Assembly: GCF_003402235.1 (NCBI RefSeq)
Contig: NZ_QEWO01000004.1
Location: forward strand, 310,001 to 374,000
Direction: 5' to 3'
DNA: 64,000 bases
Origin: Parahaliea mediterranea
GTDB lineage: Bacteria > Pseudomonadota > Gammaproteobacteria > Pseudomonadales > Halieaceae
The notes under the pieces were generated by a model. That model did no database searches and was not told the origin of the DNA. It saw only the letters and a program-made list of their open reading frames with translations. A program made the translations under genes and the position numbers. Positions 57,778-64,000 of this stretch are shown piece after piece. Within the stretch, counting starts at the first letter, position 1, and every line of letters starts with the position of its first letter.

Positions 57778-60683
57778 GGCTGCGCGCCACCAAAGGCCGG
57801 ATCAGCGACTGCATCCTGCCGCGGCCGCCAGCTGAGGTCGTAGTATTCGCCGCGATCGCGGGCCCAGGGATCGAAGACATTCACCACATGACGAAGCTCG
57901 TCCGCCAGTTCAGGCACATTGCGTAGCAGCAAACGCTTGAGGGGCGATACCAAGGCGTAGTGGCCGTTGGATTTTTTCGGCTCGTAGCAGTTTTTCCCGC
58001 GCCCTTCATGATCTTCCGGTGTATAGGGGCAATCCGCCAATGGGCCGTTATAGATCACCCAGTCATAACCCAGCTGGGAGTAGAACTCTGGACGGAAACT
58101 GGAGGTAAAAAAGCGGTCGCTAAACAAGCGCCGCGACGCATTGAGGATAAAAATGTGGAACTGGGTTTCTGAAATCGCAAAGCCGTGGGGCCGGGTGTAC
58201 TCGGCCAGCCAGCCGACGATGGTATCCACATCCTCGATATTGTCCACCACGCTGCCGTCCGGGTGACCGAGACAGTCGTTGATGAAAGCGCCGGCTTCGT
58301 CGCGCTGGGCGGTGCTGATGATCTTCGATGCATCGCAGGTGTGGGTGCCGTAGAGCGCGCGCAGTTTGTCGATTACCGCCGCCTGCTGCTGGCGAACAGG
58401 GTCATCCGCGGCCAATCGCTGGTCGATAAAGTCATCAAAGCTCGACAGTGATTTGAGGCCGATCTGGCGGCGAAACTCGTTAAAACGCGGCACACCGCGC
58501 TCGCGATCGCGCAATACATCCAGGGCCACAATGTCGAGCTGGCCGCTGGGCGAGCCCAGATGGGGCATTTCCAGGTTTTGCAGAAACAGCGGGTGGTTCT
58601 GCAGATGCAGCAAACCCAGGCGCTGGCGCCCCATACTGAGGGCCCAATCCGCCATACCGTGCTCGCGCATCAAGCCGCTCGCCGCACCGCGAACGGTGGC
58701 CACCACAGGCACCGTGGAATGAATGCGATTGGGCTGACTAGCGCTGCGCATTTCGATGATATCCGGTAACAGCGGGTGCAGGCGGTAAACAGTGGTGAAT
58801 TCCTCCGGGAAGTTAAACGGCGCGCCGAAGTGATTGACCCCGCGATTGAGGTCATCCGGGTTGGTAATGTCCCAGTCCCGTCCCATGCGGTTGTTGAGTC
58901 CGAAAATACCGGCGCCGGAGGCGAATACGGAATAAATGGCGTTGTCCCTGTCGCCGCCGCCTTCCCTGCCCAGTTGATCGGCGGCCCGCGACGACACCTT
59001 GCTGGGCAGATTGCGCTGGCGATCAAGAATCCGATCCAGCACCCGGGATACCGGATTGGCCTCGCCTACATTGAACAGGCCGAACCAGTTGGAATTCATG
59101 GCCAGGTACAGGGGCTCGTCGTACAGCAGTTGGGTGGTCCACTCGATGGTGTGAATCTTGGCAATCTCTGCTGCCACCACCAGTCGCGCTGCCTGGTAGA
59201 TCTCCTCGTCACTCGCTTGCGCGTAGCTGATCACTGCGTTGGGATGGGCCGGGTTGCGCAGGCCAGAATCCAGTGCCGGGTGCGTCCGCTGCAACGAGCG
59301 AAAGGCGGCCACAAAGTGATTGTGCTCGCGCACAAACAGGTTGTGGTAGAAGCTCATGCCAATGCTCCAGTTGGCGGGAAACGCCGTCACTTCCTGGCCC
59401 GCCCACTGGCTTTGCATCGGGCAGTCTGGCTGGCAGCTGGCAAACAGCGGCAGGTAACCTCCGCTCTGCAAGAGTTTTGCCGGATCGTTGGGGTCGCGCA
59501 GCACGCGGCGCGCGGACACCTCATCAAAGCCGTAGATCTGCGAGGCATCCCACCAGGCGGTGACCAGGTTGGGCGTGGTGGTGTGGGCGCGTTGTGGGTA
59601 GGTGACCCCATCGTGTTCGAAGGTAGGCGCCGGCCCGCTGGCCGCGGTGATGGTGCGCTCGGCACGATCGCCAGGGCGACAACCGGTGGCCACCGGATCA
59701 TCGCAACCCACCGGTTCCAGCCCGGGCCGGTTGCGCCCCTCCCGTGTGTGGGAGAACCAGTCATGGGTCATGAACTGAATCCAGTAGGCCGCCAGCACGT
59801 TGAAAAAGGAAGCCGGCTGGTAATCGCAGGCGGTGCCCCTGCCGAGGTCACAGGCCTCGCTCTGGCTCTGCTGGCGGGTAAACAGCTCCCGGCTGATACG
59901 CTGGGGGTCCGGTTTGAGCAGGCCAATGCGCAGGCCGTTCTCATCGTCACGGTGGCGATTCACTGCCAATGTATTCTGCTGCAGGCGGGGGAAGGTTACA
60001 TCGAAGGCTACATTGCGAGCGAAAGGCGTGCCGGTGGATCCAACGCGTGGGTTGAATACGTCGTTGCAGATACCGGTAAGCGTACGGTGGCGAACCAGTT
60101 CGCCGCTGCAGCGTTGCTCGCCATCCCCCCCTACGGCGTCATAGGCTGGGTCGGTTGGAGCGAGGCGCATCTGCGGCCACACTTTGACATTGGGCCCGCT
60201 GACCGGGGTATCGCCGCCATCGCTGCGTCCCTTCACATAGGTTTCGTAGGTCTCGTTGTCGAACAGGTTGAACTTGATCAGTTCGATGCGCTGGTACTCC
60301 AGGTCCATCAGTGCGCCGTCGACGCCGCGCCCGTCGGGCTTGATATGCTCGCCAATCAGGGTCAGGGGGCCGTCTGGGTCCTCCCGGCTTGCCATGTCAC
60401 CCGCCGCCCAGTAGTTGGCCCAGTCCACCCAAGGCGTGTCGCGGTAGTCCACCGCCCGCTGGCCACCGCGGCAGCGGGCGGCATCCTCGCCCACTTTGCC
60501 GAGAAAACGCCGCGAAGGATCATCCGGAAAATCCCTGAACCCCGCTTTCAGCAGGGAAATACAGGCAAAACTGCCGGACTTGGCATTCTGCCCCGACGAC
60601 TCATCGTCGCCGGTCTCAGAACAGGCGATAAGGGCACCGGCCAGGACGACCGGAAGAAGACAACGCGGGCCGATTCCATTCAT
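57774..60683 (-). CDS. Fatty-acid alpha-dioxygenase-like haem peroxidase, lipoprotein
   Basis: A 969-aa lipoprotein (lipobox LIAC) of the animal haem peroxidase superfamily. The distal segment QFMTHDWFSH carries H307 and matches alpha-dioxygenases rather than peroxidasins; TAWWDASQIYG also matches. The proximal region EFTTVYRLHPLLPD aligns with cyclooxygenase/alpha-dioxygenase: Y633 is at the catalytic-tyrosine position and H636 at the proximal-His position. These residues permit a tyrosyl-radical attack on fatty acids to give hydroperoxides. About 240 N-terminal residues are extra. The ATG at 60681-60683 has GAGGG at good spacing; an ATG two codons upstream is an alternative. It heads the operon. 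Confidence 0.82.
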   Translation of the reverse strand: MNGIGPRCLLPVVLAGALIACSETGDDESSGQNAKSGSFACISLLKAGFRDFPDDPSRRFLGKVGEDAARCRGGQRAVDYRDTPWVDWANYWAAGDMASREDPDGPLTLIGEHIKPDGRGVDGALMDLEYQRIELIKFNLFDNETYETYVKGRSDGGDTPVSGPNVKVWPQMRLAPTDPAYDAVGGDGEQRCSGELVRHRTLTGICNDVFNPRVGSTGTPFARNVAFDVTFPRLQQNTLAVNRHRDDENGLRIGLLKPDPQRISRELFTRQQSQSEACDLGRGTACDYQPASFFNVLAAYWIQFMTHDWFSHTREGRNRPGLEPVGCDDPVATGCRPGDRAERTITAASGPAPTFEHDGVTYPQRAHTTTPNLVTAWWDASQIYGFDEVSARRVLRDPNDPAKLLQSGGYLPLFASCQPDCPMQSQWAGQEVTAFPANWSIGMSFYHNLFVREHNHFVAAFRSLQRTHPALDSGLRNPAHPNAVISYAQASDEEIYQAARLVVAAEIAKIHTIEWTTQLLYDEPLYLAMNSNWFGLFNVGEANPVSRVLDRILDRQRNLPSKVSSRAADQLGREGGGDRDNAIYSVFASGAGIFGLNNRMGRDWDITNPDDLNRGVNHFGAPFNFPEEFTTVYRLHPLLPDIIEMRSASQPNRIHSTVPVVATVRGAASGLMREHGMADWALSMGRQRLGLLHLQNHPLFLQNLEMPHLGSPSGQLDIVALDVLRDRERGVPRFNEFRRQIGLKSLSSFDDFIDQRLAADDPVRQQQAAVIDKLRALYGTHTCDASKIISTAQRDEAGAFINDCLGHPDGSVVDNIEDVDTIVGWLAEYTRPHGFAISETQFHIFILNASRRLFSDRFFTSSFRPEFYSQLGYDWVIYNGPLADCPYTPEDHEGRGKNCYEPKKSNGHYALVSPLKRLLLRNVPELADELRHVVNVFDPWARDRGEYYDLSWRPRQDAVADPAFGGAQP

Positions 60684-60921
60684 ACACATCCCTCGCTGTA
60701 AGACCGGCGCATCGTTGGGCGCGGTCATCAGGTGTGCTGTCGCAGGGTGTGGCCAACGCATCGGCGCGTGACGATGAAAGCACCGGGTAGCCACGGAGCT
60801 TCTGATGATTAAAGGTAGTTCAAGGATCATGGAATGCAAAAAACGCGATGCGCTGGAGCACCCGGCAGGCTGGGCTACACTCACCTTGGCATCCTGCCCG
60901 CTACCGAAAGGAGGCTGAGCG

Positions 60922-61929
60922 ATGGCCCTGGAACAGTATCTCCGGGATGCGCGGATTCAGCGCATTCTCACCCACCCCGACGATGACAACCACACCTGGC
61001 AGTCCGACCTGTCGCGCTTTCTCGATGGCGACCCGCAGCTGACCCGCACCTCAGCGGGCGAGGCTGCCATCAGTGCCGTGCAGCGCCTGATGGTTTTCCT
61101 CGGCTACTCCACCGCCGCCTCCGGTGCCTTTCTCGTGGACGGCAACTTTGGCCGGGGCACCAATCGTGGGGTCGCCCAGTTCCAGCTTGAGCACGGCCTG
61201 AACCGCACCCTAAATCGCACAACCCTGTGCTACCCCTGCCGCTGGAATACCGCCAGCCGCCTGATAACCGCCATTCCCGATTGCACCCTGTCAGTGGCAA
61301 CGCTGCAGCGCATGGCAGAAGTGGCCATAGAGCGCACCGAGCGCGGCGATATCATGACCGGTAATTTCGACGACGCGATTTTTCACCTGAATGCCCTGCA
61401 CAAGCACAACTACCTGGATTGCCGGGGCATTCTCGCTCGCTACGCAGAGTACACACGGCAGGCCTGCCTTACCCTGGCGCGCGAAAACGACATCGACCTG
61501 AAGCCCGAGTGGGTGTTGTCCATCATTCGCCAGGAGACCGCCGGGGTAATTCGCCCGCGCTTTGAACAGCACTACCTGTCGCGGCTGCACGAGCGCCACC
61601 CCCAACTCCCCCTGCCGGACCTGCGCATGCGCGCCATGAGTCTTGGACTAGGGCAAATCATGGGTGAGAATTTCCAGCGGGTGGGGGCCAACAGTGCGGG
61701 GGCGCTATTCACCGCGCCGGTGGCGGAGCAGGTGGCTTTTGTCGCGCGGTTCCTGTGCGGCAGGGCCGACAGCACCGCTCGCAATGAGCCTGCCGAGGCG
61801 GATTTTCGCCGTGTTGCGCGCTATTACAACGGGCCCGCCTATGAGGCCCATCGCTACCACGAGCACCTGGCGCGCTGGTACCGCGAATTCCGCTTGCTGT
61901 TGGCCGAGCCAGCGCCGGGCGCCACCTAG
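60922..61929 (+). CDS. N-acetylmuramidase with peptidoglycan-binding domain
   Basis: A 335-aa protein. Residues about 45-120 look like a PG_binding_1 domain (VQRLMVFLGY, GNFGRGTNRGVAQFQ). The C-terminal half matches the N-acetylmuramidase (DUF3380-type) family: probable catalytic E205 in IIRQETAGVIRPRFEQHYL, then LGLGQIMGENFQRVG and the ending ARYYNGPAYEAHRYHEHLA. It should cut the glycan backbone. There is no signal peptide, as in phage endolysins and some secreted effectors. GGAGG lies before the ATG. No phage gene is nearby. It is divergent from the dioxygenase operon and convergent with the TIR gene. Confidence 0.85.
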   Translation: MALEQYLRDARIQRILTHPDDDNHTWQSDLSRFLDGDPQLTRTSAGEAAISAVQRLMVFLGYSTAASGAFLVDGNFGRGTNRGVAQFQLEHGLNRTLNRTTLCYPCRWNTASRLITAIPDCTLSVATLQRMAEVAIERTERGDIMTGNFDDAIFHLNALHKHNYLDCRGILARYAEYTRQACLTLARENDIDLKPEWVLSIIRQETAGVIRPRFEQHYLSRLHERHPQLPLPDLRMRAMSLGLGQIMGENFQRVGANSAGALFTAPVAEQVAFVARFLCGRADSTARNEPAEADFRRVARYYNGPAYEAHRYHEHLARWYREFRLLLAEPAPGAT

Positions 61930-61970
61930 TCACGACCCCGGGCGGATACTGCAGCTGCTGGCGGGGGTAG

Positions 61971-62846
61971 TCAGTGTCCGCTGTCTGCCACCGGCGGGTG
62001 CTCCACCACCCACTGCTGGGCACGATCAAACCACGCCCGCAGCCGCTCTCCCCGCTTTAGGTTGCGCTTGGAGAGACTGCGTTTTAGCTCGGCCAGCAAC
62101 TCCTCACTCACCACGTTCAGGGGCATATCCAACAGATCCTGATCGCCTTTTAGCAGGTGATTCACCGCCATCCGGGACAGCTTCCAGTGATCCTTCGCCC
62201 AACTGGGCAGGCGCTCCGGGTCGCGCTCGATGTAACCGTAATCGTCGGTACAGTGATACAGGCTCTGCCGGTCGAGGTGCAGCCGCCGGCACAGCGAATC
62301 AGTCACATAGTGAAAGCGGTCGGCATCGTGGCGTGAGGCGGCCATGGCCGGCGGCAGTGAGAACCAAGCGCGCAGCCCTTCGGTGAGGTAGTTGCGCCCC
62401 ACCGCGGTCATCTCATCCAACTCGAACTTGGCTGCCCCGACGATGGGTAGGTTCAGGCGTTTGGCCAGGCTCTGCAACAAACGGTACATGGCCTGCTCTT
62501 CGCAGTAGCCGGCGTTCGTGATGTTGGGTAGCGGGCTGGGCAAATCGGAGGGGTTAACCCCGGGGCCCCGCACGGGATGCAGGCGCTGGCGCAGCCAGGC
62601 GGCTCCCATTTCGATGGACACCCAATGGGAGCGCAGGCTGTTGCCGGTGACAATGGCGATCACCGCCTGGGCCTGCTGCAGCTCTTCGCGCAGCGTCTCC
62701 ATGGATGCCTCTCCAACGTTAATGTTCTCCACCGAGGTACAGCGCATATCGTCGCCAGACAGGCCCAACCCGCACTGCAGCCATTTGTACAGTGGCTCCA
62801 CCAGTTCCCGGTCGCTCTCGGAATGGGAGATGAATATCTTGACCAA
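61971..62846 (-). CDS. TIR-domain protein
   Basis: A 291-aa protein with an N-terminal TIR domain at about 1-120: VKIFISHSESDRELVEPLY, VENINVGEAS, QAVIAIVTGNSLRSHW, and the putative catalytic E79 in SHWVSIEMGAAW. I choose TTG at 62844-62846 because GGAGGGG lies 6 bp before it and the TIR fold begins there. The C-terminal about 170 residues match no family I know. Bacterial TIR domains often cleave NAD+ in defence or toxin systems; here that activity is inferred only from the conserved Glu. It diverges from the PBP-like gene. Confidence 0.8.
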   Translation of the reverse strand: MVKIFISHSESDRELVEPLYKWLQCGLGLSGDDMRCTSVENINVGEASMETLREELQQAQAVIAIVTGNSLRSHWVSIEMGAAWLRQRLHPVRGPGVNPSDLPSPLPNITNAGYCEEQAMYRLLQSLAKRLNLPIVGAAKFELDEMTAVGRNYLTEGLRAWFSLPPAMAASRHDADRFHYVTDSLCRRLHLDRQSLYHCTDDYGYIERDPERLPSWAKDHWKLSRMAVNHLLKGDQDLLDMPLNVVSEELLAELKRSLSKRNLKRGERLRAWFDRAQQWVVEHPPVADSGH

Positions 62847-63012
62847 ACGATGCCCCTCCAGACGCTGTTGCGCGGGCGGCAAGCGCCTGCCTGCCACTGC
62901 CAACAAGTGTAGATCACCGCACTGGCGCCGTAGAAAACACGGCGAGCCCCACTATACTTGGAGATAACAGGTATCCGTTTGGCTGCTTGAATCACCCGGG
63001 GTTTTACCGGTC

Positions 63013-64000
63013 ATGCGCAAGGACGTCGAACAGCAAGAAGCCTCCGCGGCCGATGCCCTCCAGGTGGTCTCGGACGCCGGCCTCAAGCGCTTGGGATTGC
63101 ACGATCGCATCGCCACTATCCTGCGCATTCCGCGCTGGCTGCTTTTTTCGCTGGAGGCGATAGTGCTGGTGTCGGCCTGTGCCTACCTCTGGCTTGACGC
63201 CCAGCCACTGCCTGTAGCCGACTCTCCGGTAGCGGTGTTGCTGCCCAGCGAAAAAGCACTCAGTGTCAGGGGCAATATGGAGCGACAGCGAGAGGGGTTT
63301 CTCAAAGCCTGGGAGGAAAACCGCATTGAGCCCCGCCTGCGCTACTACCAGTTTCCCCTGCACAGCGGTACCCAGGAGACAGTGACCCCCCTGCCCCCCG
63401 ACCCGGGCTCTGCCCCGCCGCTGGAAGATGTGAACCAGCTGATGCTGCAACTTCAGGCCTGGTACGACGAAGGGGTGCGTGTGTTCATCGTCACAATGAG
63501 TGGCAGCGCCTTGAAAATCCGTGACCGCTTCAAGCAATGGACCCAGGCCATGCCCGACGATGAGAAGCCCATACTGATAGCTACGGTAGCCAGCGCGCCG
63601 GACATCGCCGACGCCAAGCACGGCATTTTTCGCCACTACATCCGCTCAGAGGATGAGTCCTGGATTTTCTCGCGCTACATTGACCAACGCGCCGCCGAGC
63701 AGGACTTCGAGGTTATCCTGATACAGATTCAGGACACCTACGGCGATCACGCCCGGCGCACCCTCATCAAGAATGGATTGGCCCTAAAGTCCACCATCGT
63801 GATTCCCACCACTATGGCGCGCGCGGACTACGCCGCAGCCATCCGGCTGGACTTCAGTGCGGATGATGCTATCCAGAAATTTGTTGTCGTGGTGGGCTAC
63901 GGCGAAATGATCGAAACCACCCTTGAGGTGCTGCGGCACATGGAAGAACAGTTCGATGCGCAGCAGGGGGCACGCTTGATACAGGAAGTGCTGGTCGTTT
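63013..64000 (+). CDS. Membrane-anchored periplasmic-binding-protein-like gene (partial, 3' end outside window)
   Basis: An open frame of at least 329 codons running off the window. Residues 1-40 are cytoplasmic and charged, 41-61 form one transmembrane helix (WLLFSLEAIVLVSACAYLWL), and the rest looks like a type 1 periplasmic-binding fold: VAVLLPSEKALSVRGNMERQ, GVRVFIVTMSGSALKI, FEVILIQIQDTYGDHARR and FVVVVGYGEM. It resembles Leu/Ile/Val-binding or branched-chain receptors but lacks a cleavable signal. It starts 166 bp from the divergent TIR gene. A receptor role is inferred; the missing C-terminus could carry a signalling domain. Confidence 0.75.
   Translation, partial: MRKDVEQQEASAADALQVVSDAGLKRLGLHDRIATILRIPRWLLFSLEAIVLVSACAYLWLDAQPLPVADSPVAVLLPSEKALSVRGNMERQREGFLKAWEENRIEPRLRYYQFPLHSGTQETVTPLPPDPGSAPPLEDVNQLMLQLQAWYDEGVRVFIVTMSGSALKIRDRFKQWTQAMPDDEKPILIATVASAPDIADAKHGIFRHYIRSEDESWIFSRYIDQRAAEQDFEVILIQIQDTYGDHARRTLIKNGLALKSTIVIPTTMARADYAAAIRLDFSADDAIQKFVVVVGYGEMIETTLEVLRHMEEQFDAQQGARLIQEVLVV

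Noticed and set aside
58776-60701. 641-codon plus-strand frame opposite the dioxygenase-like gene
   Set aside because: No motif or ribosome-binding site, and the minus strand carries a complete haem-dioxygenase motif set.
60922-64000. Prophage remnant
   Set aside because: Apart from the muramidase there is no integrase, structural, packaging or attachment-site signal in the window.

Overview
The window is a GC-rich (by eye about 65 %) chromosomal segment of a gammaproteobacterium. The order rplU-rpmA-obgE-proB with divergent ispB, fabA-fabB, class Ia nrdAB with a two-cone NrdA, and argD-argF are all gammaproteobacterial. The long (584 aa) aromatic amino acid hydroxylase, UrcA-family protein and haloalkane dehalogenase suggest a marine or aquatic lineage such as Halieaceae/Cellvibrionales; this placement is a guess. 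No rRNA, tRNA, CRISPR array, insertion sequence or integrase was seen.

Layout. (1) 0-6.4 kb, minus strand: catabolic block with an M20 amidohydrolase, SDR oxidoreductase, MarR regulator, aromatic amino acid hydroxylase, Tat-exported amidase and the start of a haloalkane dehalogenase. (2) 6.6-8.3 kb: UrcA-family protein and divergent hemH. (3) 8.4-15.8 kb: a divalent-cation CzcCBA efflux system headed by a small Cys/His-rich exported protein, facing a methyltransferase-like membrane protein and a ZIP transporter. (4) 15.9-25.9 kb: aldehyde dehydrogenase, then proB, obgE, rpmA, rplU on the minus strand, ispB and pgi on the plus strand, and an OmpR/QseC-type two-component pair. (5) 26-31.3 kb: SulP transporter and a translationally coupled nucleotide-sugar operon (manC-galU-phosphomannomutase). 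(6) 31.5-41.8 kb: fabAB, an RmlD-like/moaB/moeA operon, ssb, FAD oxidoreductase/MFS pair, argD and argF. (7) 41.8-47.1 kb: nrdAB behind an unusually long structured leader with NrdR-box-like and DnaA-box sequences. (8) 47.6-52.2 kb: a three-gene signalling module (response regulator, LysM-FecR exported protein, CHASE2 histidine kinase). (9) 52.3-60.7 kb: a six-gene minus-strand operon of haem-enzyme-like proteins. (10) 60.9-64 kb: N-acetylmuramidase, TIR-domain protein and a membrane-anchored periplasmic-binding-protein-like gene cut by the window edge.

The most interesting region is the 52.3-60.7 kb operon. Its first gene has the distal-His, catalytic-Tyr and proximal-His motifs of fatty-acid alpha-dioxygenases. 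It is followed by two catalase-related (allene oxide synthase-like) proteins, a DyP-type peroxidase and two uncharacterised proteins, most of them joined by 4-bp stop/start overlaps. I infer a cell-envelope oxylipin (fatty acid hydroperoxide) pathway. Next in interest are the regulator/LysM-FecR/CHASE2 module, the TIR locus, the nrdAB leader RNA with competing hairpins, an attenuator-like hairpin before rplU, a structured argD leader, and three separate hexanucleotide tandem repeats.
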